Part shown: positions 34,298 through 43,997 of the stretch, one piece after another
Numbering within the stretch: the stretch's first letter is position 1
How the letters are laid out: every line of letters begins with the position of its first letter
NCBI GenBank assembly: GCA_002313895.1
Contig: DCAW01000150.1
Span: 1 to 49,548 of the forward strand
DNA length: 49,548 bases
Direction of reading: 5' to 3'
Source: Dehalococcoidia bacterium UBA1123
GTDB lineage: Bacteria > Chloroflexota > Dehalococcoidia > Lucifugimonadales > UBA1123
Made by a program: the position numbers and the translations under genes
The notes under the pieces: model-generated
Told to the model about the DNA's origin: nothing
The model's database searches: none
What the model saw: only the letters and a program-made list of their open reading frames with translations

Positions 34298-34974
34298 GCG
34301 CCAGCCTGACTTGTCTGGGGCACTGCGCCTTCGTTTTGGAGTCGGAACAGGGCCGGAAAGTAGTCGTAGACCCGTTTCAAAACCCATCCGAAGGATACTA
34401 CTGGTTCCTCAGAGCGTTTCCTGACACGCCGGTCGATGTCGTCGCAGTGACCCACGACCACTTCGACCACAACAACGCTGACTCGCTGTCAGGCAACCCG
34501 ACGATCCTGAAAGGGCCAGGCGAGTTCACCCTGGACGACATCAAAATCACAGGCGCGCGGGACCTTCACTCCGGAAATTCAGGACGTCTGGGAATGGTCA
34601 ACACGATCTTCGTCATCGAAACAAATGGCGTTCGAGTCTGTCACATCGGAGACAACCGACACAACATGCCGGAAGAGGTTCGAGACCAAGTTGGCGATGT
34701 GGACATCCTGATGGTCACAGTGGACGACTCGTCCCACCTCCTGAGCTTCGAGGAGGCCGACGAGTTGGTCGCACGACTGTCGCCATCGGTCGTCATCCCG
34801 ATGCACTATTACCTGCCAAAGCTGACCACGACAGAATCCTCTCTGGGTGGCCCAAACGGGTGGCTCGAAACTCAGAAAATAGTCAAACCGCTCAACACTT
34901 CAAAATTTCCATTGGAGAGAGCAACCCTACCGAACACTCGCGAGGTCTGGGTGTTCGACGCCCAACTCGCCTAG
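34294..34974 (+). CDS. MBL-fold metallo-hydrolase (UlaG/UPF0173-like)
   Basis: A 226-residue metallo-beta-lactamase-fold protein. The hallmark HxHxDH is seen as VTHDHFDHNNA; LHSGNSGRLGMVNT and HIGDNRHNMPEE supply further metal ligands, and VIPMHYYLP is the last. This set fits the UlaG-like lactonase group. Start ATG 34294 overlaps the M20 stop (ATGA). The pairing of an amidase-like and a lactonase-like enzyme suggests a shared scavenging role. Confidence 0.88.
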   Translation: MSASLTCLGHCAFVLESEQGRKVVVDPFQNPSEGYYWFLRAFPDTPVDVVAVTHDHFDHNNADSLSGNPTILKGPGEFTLDDIKITGARDLHSGNSGRLGMVNTIFVIETNGVRVCHIGDNRHNMPEEVRDQVGDVDILMVTVDDSSHLLSFEEADELVARLSPSVVIPMHYYLPKLTTTESSLGGPNGWLETQKIVKPLNTSKFPLERATLPNTREVWVFDAQLA

Positions 34975-34987
34975 CCGAAATTAGGTC

Positions 34988-35712
34988 ATGACTACGCCAT
35001 CCACAATCGACACAGTCCTGTTCGACGCTGTGAATACGCTATGGCATCAGTCGGGCTCCATACTGGACATATGGGCCGATGTGCTGGAACAATTCGACGC
35101 GATCCGCACGACTAAAGAGATCATCAGGGCCGATTTCGAGCATCAGCCTTGGCTGGAACCCCAGGTGGCTTCGTTCGAGATTTCAGGCAAGCCAGTGAGT
35201 GACGAAGCCATCGATGCCTTTTGGATAGAGTTCGACCGGCGGATGCTGCGATCTCTGGGAATAGAAGCGTCAGTTGAGTCAGTGGTCTCCAAAGTGTTGC
35301 CCGTGTTCGCCGGCCTGGACTTTCTGTACGATGATACCGTCGATGCCTTAGCTTCACTCCAAGAAATGGGCTTCCCAATGGCGATCGTCTCGAACGGAGT
35401 GTACCAACAAAGAAATGCCGCCAGGATGGTAATTGAAAAGTTTTTCGATAGCATCATTGATTCCTGGCACGTTGGCTTCATGAAACCTGACGCAAGGATC
35501 TTCAACCTTGAGCTGCGGGAGTTGGGTTTCTCTGCAAACCAAGCCCTCATGGTTGGCGACACGTGGAATGCCGACGTTGTAGGCGGTAGATCACTGGGAA
35601 TACGAACACTGCACCTGATACGATATGAGATCGTGGCGAGTCGAACGACGAAATATCAACCTTGCGCGCCGTCGTCGAGTCCCTCAAACACCAGCAACAA
35701 AAAGCGCGGTAA
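34988..35712 (+). pseudogene. HAD-superfamily hydrolase, frameshifted at its end
   Basis: The protein starts MTTPSTIDTVLFDAVNTLWH with the nucleophile Asp; the usual second Asp is Val, as in several REG-2-like members. Motif II is AIVSNGVYQ, and motif III/IV lie in FMKPDARIFNLEL and LMVGDTWNADVVGG. After GIRTLHLIR the open frame runs into arginine-rich nonsense to 35848, while one base out of frame it reads DRGESNDEISTLRAVVESLK and ends at 35712, three bases before the larA start. The catalytic core is intact; only the last 30 residues are affected, so the enzyme might still fold. Confidence 0.75.
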
Positions 35713-35714
35713 TT

Positions 35715-36995
35715 ATGGACATCAAACTGGCATATGGCCGAAACGGCCTGAACATCTCATTACCCGACGACCGGACGACCGTCATCGAACCCGGCTATGT
35801 CCCCGGACTGCCGGATCAGGAAGGCGCCCTCCGCACCGCCATCCGTGACCCCGTAGGCTCGAAACCCCTTCGACAGTTAGTGTCCGCTGACCAAACGGTT
35901 GCCATTTCGGTCTGCGACATCACGCGACCAATGCCCAGCAATCTGGTGTTGCCCATCGTCCTAGGAGAGCTTGCCCATGTCCCAAGCGACCAGATAACCA
36001 TCCTGATCGCGACTGGCACCCATCGCGGCAACACCGACGATGAACTGGCGCAGATGCTAGGCCAGGACGTCGTGAGCAACTACAACATCATAAATCACGA
36101 TGCCTTTGACCCAAGCAATTTGGTTCTCAGGGGACACACTTCCGACGGCATCCCAATTTGGTTGAATCGACACTGGGCGGAGGCGGACATCGGCATAACG
36201 ACTGGATTCGTCGAGCCTCACTTCTTCGCCGGATTCTCGGGAGGCCCCAAGATGGTCGCTCCTGGACTGGCGGGTTTTGAAACCATTATGCCGCTTCACA
36301 ACTCCGACATGATCGGACATCCCAAAGCCATTTGGGGAATCATGGAGGGTAATCCCATCCATGACGCGATACGGGAAATTTCTGAGATAACAGGCGTGGA
36401 TTTCGCCGTGGAAGTGACGATAAACCGAGAACACAGAATCACCAGCGCATACGCCGGAAACCCGAAATCGGTCCATCGAGCCGCCACCAGGTTCGCCAGA
36501 ACGATGGCGATGCAGCCAGTAGATGAACCCTTTGACACAGTGGTGACAACTAACAGCGGCTACCCCCTTGACCTCAACCTGTACCAGGCGGTCAAGGGCA
36601 TGTCAGCCGCCGCCCAGGTGGTAAAGCACGGAGGAACGATTATCTGCGCCGCCGAGTGTTCAGACGGCGTTCCAGAGCATGGGCGTTACAACGAGATTCT
36701 GTCGTCCGCGACCGCCCCGTCAGAGCTTTTGAAGATGATTTGCGCCGAAGGATACGACCGACATGACCAATGGCAGGTTCAGATACAAGCGCAGATTCAG
36801 TTGACCGCCGATGTCCAGTTGAAGTCCGAATACTTGACCCACCAGCAGATTCGAGCAGCCCATTTGACCCCCGTAGACGACGTTGAGGCCGCCGTGGAAG
36901 CCGCCATCCAGCGTCACGGCCCGCAGAGCCGCATATGCGTCCTGCCAGAAGGCCCTCAGACAATTCCGTATCTTCGCAACGGACAGGGGCGCTAA
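35715..36995 (+). CDS. larA: Nickel-pincer lactate racemase family protein
   Basis: A 426-residue LarA-type protein. Residues that in LarA bind substrate or the nickel-pincer cofactor are present at matching places: Arg71 (CDITRPMP), His103 (IATGTHRG), His169 (FVEPHFFAGFSGG), Lys179 (GGPKMVAPG, the lysine that links the cofactor), and His195 (PLHNSDM). LarA racemises lactate; relatives act on other 2-hydroxy acids, so the substrate may differ here. The start at 35715 is chosen because upstream codons are frameshift nonsense from the HAD gene. The cofactor enzyme LarC is about 6 kb away. Confidence 0.93.
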   Translation: MDIKLAYGRNGLNISLPDDRTTVIEPGYVPGLPDQEGALRTAIRDPVGSKPLRQLVSADQTVAISVCDITRPMPSNLVLPIVLGELAHVPSDQITILIATGTHRGNTDDELAQMLGQDVVSNYNIINHDAFDPSNLVLRGHTSDGIPIWLNRHWAEADIGITTGFVEPHFFAGFSGGPKMVAPGLAGFETIMPLHNSDMIGHPKAIWGIMEGNPIHDAIREISEITGVDFAVEVTINREHRITSAYAGNPKSVHRAATRFARTMAMQPVDEPFDTVVTTNSGYPLDLNLYQAVKGMSAAAQVVKHGGTIICAAECSDGVPEHGRYNEILSSATAPSELLKMICAEGYDRHDQWQVQIQAQIQLTADVQLKSEYLTHQQIRAAHLTPVDDVEAAVEAAIQRHGPQSRICVLPEGPQTIPYLRNGQGR

Positions 36996-37021
36996 ACAAC
37001 TCAGAAGCTACAAGCCAACCA

Positions 37022-37115
37022 CGCCATTTTGAGTGGAGGCGAAGAATCTGGTCGTAGTTTGAATAATAGTTGTTTATTCATCGACCAGATTCTTCGGATG
37101 CGTCCTCAGAATGGC
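37022..37115. repeat. Dispersed palindromic element, copy 3
   Basis: The left arm (37022-37054) reads CGCCATTTTGAGTGGAGGCG plus AAGAATCTGGTCG; the right arm (37082-37115) is CGACCAGATTCTTCGGATGC plus GTCCTCAGAATGGC. The loop is AT-rich and 27 bases long. It lies between the convergent larA and rplL genes. Confidence 0.75.
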
Positions 37116-37145
37116 AAGTTTTGGCCGCGAATTCCTGACATCACC

Positions 37146-37185
37146 AAAAAATGTCCGCCAGAGCTTGGCCCTGGCGGACATTTTG
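37146..37185. terminator. Bidirectional intrinsic terminator of rplL and larA
   Basis: ATGTCCGCCAG (37151-37161) pairs exactly with CTGGCGGACAT (37171-37181). Six A's lie on the left side and TTTTG on the right, so both the minus-strand ribosomal operon and the plus-strand larA transcript would see a U-run. Confidence 0.88.
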
Positions 37186-37214
37186 AATATACCAATGACA
37201 AGCCTGAGCGGCTT

Positions 37215-37601
37215 TTACTCGACGGCTACGACGGCCCCTGCACCTTCCAGCTTCGCCTTGAGTTCGTCGGCGTCTTCTTTGCCGAGACCCTCTTTAACAG
37301 CTGTGGGCGCCGACTCGACCAGTTCCTTGGCCTCTTTCAGGCCCAGGGTTGTGACCTCGCGGACGGCCTTTATCACGTTGATCTTGTTGGGGCCAATCTC
37401 TTTGAGTGTGACGTTGAACTCCGTCTGCTCTTCTTCAGCGGCGGCCTCTTCCGTGCCTGCGACGCCCTGGACCGTGGTCATGGCGACTGGAGCGGCTGCG
37501 CTCACGCCAAACTCATCTTCCAGCGCGCTCACGAGGTTGGAAAGGTCGATAACCGACAGTTGCTTGATCTCTTCAATCAGTTCTTCTTGAGTCATTGCCA
37601 T
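37215..37601 (-). CDS. rplL: 50S ribosomal protein L7/L12
   Basis: A 128-residue protein with the standard dimerising N-terminal helix (IKQLSVIDLSNLVSALEDEF), an Ala/Glu-rich hinge (VAGTEEAAAEEEQ) and the globular C-terminal domain (KINVIKAVREVTTLGLKEAK). It forms the flexible stalk that recruits elongation factors. In many bacteria rpoB follows; here the operon ends in a terminator. Confidence 0.97.
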   Translation of the reverse strand: MAMTQEELIEEIKQLSVIDLSNLVSALEDEFGVSAAAPVAMTTVQGVAGTEEAAAEEEQTEFNVTLKEIGPNKINVIKAVREVTTLGLKEAKELVESAPTAVKEGLGKEDADELKAKLEGAGAVVAVE

Positions 37602-37650
37602 TGTTCTGCCTCCTGTGGCTGTGGATTCCTATAATTTCCGATGGTTGAGG

Positions 37651-38205
37651 TTATGCTGCTGTTTCTTGGGCCAGATTGTCCGCGTGTTGCTTAAGCACTC
37701 GCGCCAGGCCTCCCAAAGGCCCATTCAAGACGTTTACCAACCCGGACATCGGGGACTTCATTCTGGCCAGCAGCAGAGAAACAAGTTGGTCCCTGCTGGG
37801 CAGCGTCGCCAACTGCGTGACCTGCTGCGGGTTGAGGGCCTGACCTTCGAACTCCGCTCCCAGAATCTTCAGCGCAGACCGAGATCTGCGGATGTAGTCG
37901 CTCAAAGCTTTGGCTGGAACGGTCGGCTCTCCGTCTCCAAACGCGATGCCCGTCTGCCCCTCGATCACCTCTTTCAACGCAGGCTTTCCAGATGCGTCTG
38001 CCGCAAGCAAGGCCAGCGAGTTTTTGATCACCCGGAACTTGACGCCTTCTGCCTGAAGCGCGCGTCTCATCTCGTTCATCTGCCCTACGGGCAGTCCAGA
38101 GTAGTCTGCCGTGATAAGTATCGAGCTGTTAGAGAATAGCTCTGCAAGCTCCGCTACTTTTTGTTTTTTCAGTTCTGTCGGCACATATGCCTCCTTGGTT
38201 ATCAA
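37651..38205 (-). CDS. rplJ: 50S ribosomal protein L10
   Basis: A 184-residue L10. The N-terminal rRNA/L11-binding domain (KKQKVAELAELFSNSSILI) is followed by the long C-terminal helix for L12 dimers (LVNVLNGPLGGLARVLKQH). AAGGAGG lies 5-6 bases before the ATG. Just upstream lies a leader with an attenuator hairpin, which fits L10-L12 autoregulation. Confidence 0.97.
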   Translation of the reverse strand: MITKEAYVPTELKKQKVAELAELFSNSSILITADYSGLPVGQMNEMRRALQAEGVKFRVIKNSLALLAADASGKPALKEVIEGQTGIAFGDGEPTVPAKALSDYIRRSRSALKILGAEFEGQALNPQQVTQLATLPSRDQLVSLLLARMKSPMSGLVNVLNGPLGGLARVLKQHADNLAQETAA

Positions 38206-38352
38206 AAATCAACAAAAAAAGCCCTGAGCCAGAGGGGCTCAGGGCATATCGCAACAAACGAATTTCGGCCCGAAGGCCTGTCCTGAAACGCCTCGGCGGG
38301 CTGGACCGATTTGATCCGCTCTCGCGGAACCCGCTGTCTGTGGCTAACTAGG
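38206..38352 (-). promoter_or_regulatory. L10 leader with intrinsic attenuator hairpin
   Basis: The 147-base gap between rplA and rplJ ends in a strong stem (GCCCTGAGCC with GGCTCAGGGC, 38245-38221) followed by seven T's on the minus strand (38220-38214), only nine bases from the rplJ start. Upstream are further GC-rich pairable stretches. This matches the known L10(L12)4-binding leader arrangement in which excess protein favours termination or blocks translation. Confidence 0.8.
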
Positions 38353-39066
38353 CTATTCTACACGAAGTTCCGATGCCATCGCAACGTCCATCGACACGCT
38401 TGGTCCCATCGTCGAAGAGAGATACGCGGCGCGGATGAAATGGCCTTTCACTCCAGAAGGCCTCGCTCTGACGATGTTGTCCATCAGCATTGTCAGGTTA
38501 TCCAAAAGCTGGTCAGCATCGAAGCTCGCTTTGCCGATCGGCATGTGCATCAGGCCGCTGCGGTCCAGTCGGTACTCGACGCGACCTTTTTTGGAATCTT
38601 CCACGGCTTTGGCAATGTCGTCGGGTTGCACAACGGTGCCAGTGCGAGGGTTGGGCATCAGGCCTTTGCGACCCAATATCCGACCCAGACGACCGATCTT
38701 GCCCATCATGTCTGGCGTAGCGATTGATACGTCAAACTCCAGCCAGCCGTCCTCAATCTGCTTGATATAATCATCGTTGCCAACGTAATCTGCGCCGGCT
38801 TCCTCAGCGAGACCCATTGCTTCTCCCTGAGTGAACACCAACGTGCGGATGGGCTTGCCGACGCCGTGGGGCAAAATCGCCACGCCTCGAATCGTCTGAT
38901 CGGCGTGCCGTGGGTCCGCTCCCGTTCGCAGGTGTAGCTCAATTGTCTCGTCAAACTTGGCCGTGGCGAGATTTTTCACCAATGCTACAGCGTCTGCCGG
39001 CTCGTAATCCGTATCCTCAACGACCTGGGACGACGCATTGTTGTAGCGTTTTCCATGCTTTACCAT
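38353..39066 (-). CDS. rplA: 50S ribosomal protein L1
   Basis: A 237-residue L1, with FDETIELHLRTGADPRHADQ, RGVAILPHGVGK and the C-terminal GVKGHFIRAAYLSSTMGPSV. It binds 23S rRNA at the mobile stalk by the E site and can repress its own mRNA. It follows rplK by 46 bases. Confidence 0.97.
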   Translation of the reverse strand: MVKHGKRYNNASSQVVEDTDYEPADAVALVKNLATAKFDETIELHLRTGADPRHADQTIRGVAILPHGVGKPIRTLVFTQGEAMGLAEEAGADYVGNDDYIKQIEDGWLEFDVSIATPDMMGKIGRLGRILGRKGLMPNPRTGTVVQPDDIAKAVEDSKKGRVEYRLDRSGLMHMPIGKASFDADQLLDNLTMLMDNIVRARPSGVKGHFIRAAYLSSTMGPSVSMDVAMASELRVE

Positions 39067-39112
39067 TGGCAGTTTTCCTCAAATTCTCGTGAATATGTGC
39101 TGACGCAAAAAT

Positions 39113-39535
39113 CTAACTGACCTGAATCCCCATACTGCGGGCCGTTCCTTCGATAATCCTCATGGCGCCTTCGATATCAGCAGCATTAAGGTCTCGCATC
39201 TTAGTCTCGGCGATTTCTTTAATCCTGGCCCTCGGGATCGTCGCGACCTTCTCAGCAAGAGGGTTGCCGCTTCCTTTGTCGATGCCCGCCGCCTTCCTAA
39301 GTAATTCGGAGGCCGGGGGGCTCTTGGTCACAAATGCGAAGGACCGGTCCTCGAAGACCGTCAGTTCCACTGGTATCACGGTGCCCATGTCACGGGATGT
39401 CCGCTCGTTGTATTCTTTCACGAACGCCATGATATTGACGCCGTGCTGGCCCAGAGCCGGGCCAACGGGGGGAGCGGGAGTCGCCTTGCCTGCCTCAATT
39501 TGAAGCTTTATTAACGCGCGTACTTTCTTTGCCAT
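39113..39535 (-). CDS. rplK: 50S ribosomal protein L11
   Basis: A 140-residue L11. The N-terminal KLQIEAGKATPAPPVGPALGQ carries the proline pair important for thiostrepton-site function, and the C-terminal RNA-binding part includes SGNPLAEKVATIPRA. It lies between nusG and rplA in standard order. Confidence 0.97.
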   Translation of the reverse strand: MAKKVRALIKLQIEAGKATPAPPVGPALGQHGVNIMAFVKEYNERTSRDMGTVIPVELTVFEDRSFAFVTKSPPASELLRKAAGIDKGSGNPLAEKVATIPRARIKEIAETKMRDLNAADIEGAMRIIEGTARSMGIQVS

Positions 39536-39666
39536 TTTTTACCTTTGTTATGGACGATGAGTCGTTATTTGTTAGCCGTCAAAACATATATCTTTATCGT
39601 TCACAAGAGATGGTTTGGTCTCTGAAAGCCATCACAGAATCCCTCCCATGCCCATTTAGAGAGCTT

Positions 39667-40236
39667 CTATGACCGCTCGACCTGAAGGAAATCCAACTCG
39701 ACCGGCGTTTCGCGGCCAAAGAATGAGACCAGCACTTTGACCTTCGACCGTTCCTGAGACACGTCGTCGACGACACCCAGGAAATCCACGAACGGGCCGT
39801 CGGTGATGCGAACGCTCTGGCCTTTCTCAAGACCAATTCGCACTCGTGGCGTATCGTCGGTCGCTTGTTTGAGGATGGCTTCAACCTCCTGCTCCTCCAG
39901 AGGAACAGGCTTTGGTCGGTTGTCTCGCTCGTCCTCCGCAGACACGAAGCCAGTCACGCCCGGAGTGTTCCGAACGACATACCAACTCTCGTCGTCCATC
40001 TTCATCTGGACGAGGATATATCCGGGGAAGATACGACGGGCGACAGACTTGCGCTTGCCGTCCTTGATCTCCATTTCCTCTTCAGTCGGCACCACCACCT
40101 GGAATATCTTGTCCGTCATGTCCATAGTGGAAATACGAAGATCAAGGTTACGTTTGACCCGATCCTCTTGGCCTGAGTAGGCGTGGATAATGTACCATCG
40201 AGGGCCAGCTTCAGTTGTGTCGGTTGTGTTATTCAT
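39667..40236 (-). CDS. nusG: Transcription antitermination factor NusG
   Basis: NusG N-terminal domain (RWYIIHAYSGQEDRVKRNL, then ARRIFPGYILVQMKMDD) plus a C-terminal KOW domain (KGQSVRITDGPFVDFLG). It binds RNA polymerase and ribosomal S10 or Rho. I choose Met at 40236 (189 residues) because an earlier in-frame start at 40260 overlaps secE. Confidence 0.95.
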   Translation of the reverse strand: MNNTTDTTEAGPRWYIIHAYSGQEDRVKRNLDLRISTMDMTDKIFQVVVPTEEEMEIKDGKRKSVARRIFPGYILVQMKMDDESWYVVRNTPGVTGFVSAEDERDNRPKPVPLEEQEVEAILKQATDDTPRVRIGLEKGQSVRITDGPFVDFLGVVDDVSQERSKVKVLVSFFGRETPVELDFLQVERS

Positions 40237-40240
40237 AACG

Positions 40241-40477
40241 TCAATTCCCCAAGAGCACATCGAGCAGTCGAGAGAATCCCAGGTCCACTATCCCAAGAAA
40301 GATACCAATAACGACAGCCACAGAGATCACCATTAACGTGAGCCTCATGGTTTCCTGTCGAGTGGGCCAGGTTACCCTTCGGATTTCTCCGACTACTTCA
40401 CCGAATATCCGAAAACTAACAGCCCTGCGGGCTGCCTGTGTGCCTATCCTGCGAGGTAATCCGGGACCGCGTGCCAC
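40241..40477 (-). CDS. secE: Preprotein translocase subunit SecE
   Basis: A 78-residue protein with the family amphipathic helix (FGEVVGEIRRVTWPTRQET) and one membrane segment (LMVISVAVVIGIFLGIVDL). It clamps SecY in the membrane. The GTG start (40477) comes one base after the rpmG stop, so the two are coupled. Confidence 0.94.
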   Translation of the reverse strand: MARGPGLPRRIGTQAARRAVSFRIFGEVVGEIRRVTWPTRQETMRLTLMVISVAVVIGIFLGIVDLGFSRLLDVLLGN

Positions 40478-40478
40478 C

Positions 40479-40646
40479 CTACCTCACCTCTCTGTGCAAA
40501 GTATGTGTTCGACATCGTGGGCAGTACTTCTTGAGTTCCAGCCGCTGTGGGTCGTTGCGGCGGTTCTTCGATGAATTATACGTTCGTTCCCGACAATCCA
40601 CGCAACCGAGGTTTACGAGAATTCGGGCATCTGCTCTCCGTGCCAT
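40479..40646 (-). CDS. rpmG: 50S ribosomal protein L33 (zinc-ribbon form)
   Basis: A 55-residue protein. It has a zinc ribbon (CVDC then CPRC) and the L33 core TYNSSKNRRNDPQRLELKKY, typical of the zinc-binding paralogue. It lies between tuf and secE, a common position. GGGAG occurs about eight bases before ATG 40646. Confidence 0.93.
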   Translation of the reverse strand: MARRADARILVNLGCVDCRERTYNSSKNRRNDPQRLELKKYCPRCRTHTLHREVR

Positions 40647-40696
40647 CGGATTGCTCCCTGGGGTCTGATTATTTATGTTGGGTAAATTATTACGAT

Positions 40697-40735
40697 GCTT
40701 TGGCCGGAGAATCGATTCTTAAAACAGGCCAAAGC
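40697..40735 (-). terminator. Hairpin between tuf and rpmG
   Basis: GCTTTGGCC (40697-40705) and GGCCAAAGC (40727-40735) pair over a loop that itself holds the palindrome GAATCGATTC. The minus-strand tail (ATCGTAATAATTT) is weakly T-rich. It probably reduces read-through from tuf into rpmG-secE. Confidence 0.6.
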
Positions 40736-40798
40736 CCTCACACTCAAATCTGCTGAGTATAAGGGCATTTAAATGAGCGAATTGTGCCTCGCGAAAAC

Positions 40799-41998
<1,200 letters not shown>

Positions 41999-42019
41999 TT
42001 GTGCTATACCTCCAGATTA

Positions 42020-42095
42020 TGGAGCCCACAAGCAGACTCGAACTGCTGACCTCGTTCTTACCAAGAACGTGCTCTACCTGCTGAGCTATGTGGGC
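42020..42095 (-). tRNA. tRNA-Thr (anticodon GGT)
   Basis: Acceptor GCCCACA (42095-42089) pairs with TGTGGGC at 42024-42030. The anticodon arm is CGTTC-TTGGTAA-GAACG with GGT at positions 34-36. The T arm is AGCAG-TTCGAGT-CTGCT. The 3' CCA is encoded (42020-42022). Confidence 0.93.
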
Positions 42096-42129
42096 CCGTA
42101 TTATTTTGCTCATTGGTAGATCATTGAAG

Positions 42130-42217
42130 TGGTGGAGGGGGCAGGATTCGAACCTGCGAAGCCCTTCCGGACGCCAGATTTACAGTCTGGTGGTATTAAC
42201 CACTCACCCACCCCTCC
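42130..42217 (-). tRNA. tRNA-Tyr (anticodon GTA)
   Basis: Acceptor GGAGGGG (42217-42211) pairs with CCCCTCC at 42134-42140. The anticodon loop CTGTAAA gives GTA. A long variable arm (GCGTCCGGAAGGGCTTC) and the TTCGAAT T loop fit tRNA-Tyr. CCA is encoded at 42130-42132. Confidence 0.93.
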
Positions 42218-42233
42218 ATGATAACCACCGTTA

Positions 42234-42263
42234 ATTCTAGCACAGCGAAATCTCCTAATCCAA
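42234..42263 (-). promoter_or_regulatory. Sigma-70 promoter of the tRNA-tuf operon
   Basis: On the minus strand TTGGAT (42263-42258) is followed after 18 bases by TAGAAT (42239-42234). The tRNA-Tyr 5' end lies 17 bases downstream. Confidence 0.65.
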
Positions 42264-42746
42264 TGCCGCTCTAGGCGCTATCATAGCGTGTTCCAAGTGT
42301 TGCACAGCCACTGTCAACATCGTGGAGGGGAGGAGGACCCCGCCAGGCAGGAATCAGCCCACCAAAAGTCCGGCCAATACCTCAGAATCAAAAACGCCGG
42401 GCCACCAACACCAATTGTCAGCATACCCGCGTCTTGTATATTCTAATCATGTAATGGATTGCGGTCAACACCAGTTGCGAGCGTCCATATTACACCGGAA
42501 TCAGCCAACTCGGTTGAGGCCGAAACTGCCAAACATCCAAAGCCTGCACCGCCTAAGGGGACGTTAGAGGGTTTCAGATGTCAGAACACTCAATACTGCA
42601 CCGCCTTGAAGAATCTCGTCGTGAGTGACGCAAGCGCCGAATTGCGTGCGACCACATGCTTCGCCTCGACTGAGCATGACAGGCTATTGTGATCGCCTGG
42701 TCTGATAGCTGACCGCTGACAGCTTCCCTTGAATACCTGACAGCGA
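42264..42746. other. Gap of 483 bases holding repeat copy 4
   Basis: No gene was recognised between the tRNA promoter and larC. The stretch contains the fourth copy of the palindromic element (about 42576-42680; right arm GCGACCACATGCTTCGCCTC, left arm weaker around GAAGAATCTCGTCG) and an inverted copy of the short repeat (42698-42725). Confidence 0.5.
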
Positions 42747-43940
42747 CTAGCCCTCCAGCAATTGGGCCTCGGCGTCCCGTTTCACGATCCGATATACCTC
42801 TTGGAGAGGCATGCCCTGCTCCTGAGCAATTCGCTTGCAGTCCTCGTATTCAGGAGATGCGGCGATGGCAACGCCGTTAAGCAACTTGATTTTTACTGAC
42901 ACTTCGCCCAGGGCAGTGACCGCGGTGGCCTGTTCTCGATCTGCTTCGTATCGTGAGAGAGGCCGGACGCGCACACCGAGCGTTGTGGTCTCGCGCATCA
43001 GGATTTCAATAGTCGGGGCCTCAAGCTCCTGTGACACAATGACGCTGACCATCGTAGCGGGCCTGCTCTTCTTCATCTGAATCGGCGTGAACCAGACGTC
43101 CCGTGCCCCCATGTCAAACAGCAACTCTTGGGCGTATCCCAGCAGTTCTCCAGTCATGTCGTCGACGTTGGTCTCAATGAGAATCAACTCGTTGGTGTAA
43201 GATACGCGGTTCTCTTCGCCAATCCAGAGGGCCAGCGCGTTGGGGTAGTCTCGCGCTTCTCTCGACCCGAGGCCATAGCCTATATTCTCCAGGTTCATCG
43301 CAGGTTGCCTAAAGGTTGCAAGGGTCGTGATGATAGCTGCGCCCGTGGGGGTGACCATCTCGCCTGTCTGGGTCGCGCCGCCTGGAGCAGGAACCGTAGG
43401 CGCCTTTGCCAGAGCCATAAGCGCCGACGTCGCCGGGGCAGGCACAGGCAGAACGCCGTGTTCGCTCTTGATGACGCCGGAGCCAGTCGGGAACGGTGAC
43501 GAGTACAGCTTGTCAATTCCCAGCGAGTCAAGGCCCACGATGCCGCCCACGACGTCCACCAGCGTGTCCAGCGTACCCAACTCGTGCAGATGCACGCCCT
43601 CTATGGGCGTTTGATGCACCCGCGCTTCTGCCTCTTCCAAGCGCCGGAACACCGCTGTCGCGCGTCCAATCACAGTTTCGGAGAGGCCGCTGCCCTCCAC
43701 GGTGTCCACAAATTCTTGGATGCTGCGGGGGCGTTTGGCCTGTTCGTCCAGATGCACCTCCACGAGCTTGCCGTTCAGGCCTGCCCGTTGTGCATTCTGG
43801 CAAGTGATGGAGACGCCTTTTACATTCATGGAGTCGATTGCCGAGGTGATTACTTCCAACGGCGCTCCGGCGTCAACCGTCGCCCCAAGGATCATGTCTC
43901 CGCTAGCCCCGCCGATGCATTGAAAATATGCGTTTCTCAG
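42747..43940 (-). CDS. larC: Nickel-pincer cofactor biosynthesis protein LarC
   Basis: LarC is a CTP-dependent cyclometallase that inserts nickel into the lactate-racemase cofactor. The protein has the expected first motif CIGGASGDMILGA, central VHLHELGTLDTLVDVVGGI and the C-terminal ETNVDDMTGELLG and VWFTPIQMKKSRP. The N-terminal motif lies upstream of the first in-frame ATG (43895), so translation must start earlier. A CTG at 43940 follows a GGGGG stretch by six bases and gives MRNAYFQCIGGAS. Alternatively one extra G in that G5 run would connect to an ATG at 43968. Unlike the L. plantarum gene, which is split by a programmed frameshift, the body here is one frame. It follows radA. Confidence 0.88.
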   Translation of the reverse strand: MRNAYFQCIGGASGDMILGATVDAGAPLEVITSAIDSMNVKGVSITCQNAQRAGLNGKLVEVHLDEQAKRPRSIQEFVDTVEGSGLSETVIGRATAVFRRLEEAEARVHQTPIEGVHLHELGTLDTLVDVVGGIVGLDSLGIDKLYSSPFPTGSGVIKSEHGVLPVPAPATSALMALAKAPTVPAPGGATQTGEMVTPTGAAIITTLATFRQPAMNLENIGYGLGSREARDYPNALALWIGEENRVSYTNELILIETNVDDMTGELLGYAQELLFDMGARDVWFTPIQMKKSRPATMVSVIVSQELEAPTIEILMRETTTLGVRVRPLSRYEADREQATAVTALGEVSVKIKLLNGVAIAASPEYEDCKRIAQEQGMPLQEVYRIVKRDAEAQLLEG

Positions 43941-43997
43941 TTTACGCCCCCAATTGCTCTTCTAATCATGAGTATTTAACGCTTGTTAAGATCGCGC

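Noticed and set aside
40647..40798. tRNA-Trp, often present between tuf and secE.
   Set aside because: No cloverleaf is found; only a hairpin.
42310..42692. Small open frames in the larC upstream gap.
   Set aside because: No ribosome-binding sites, low-complexity composition and overlap with the palindromic repeat.
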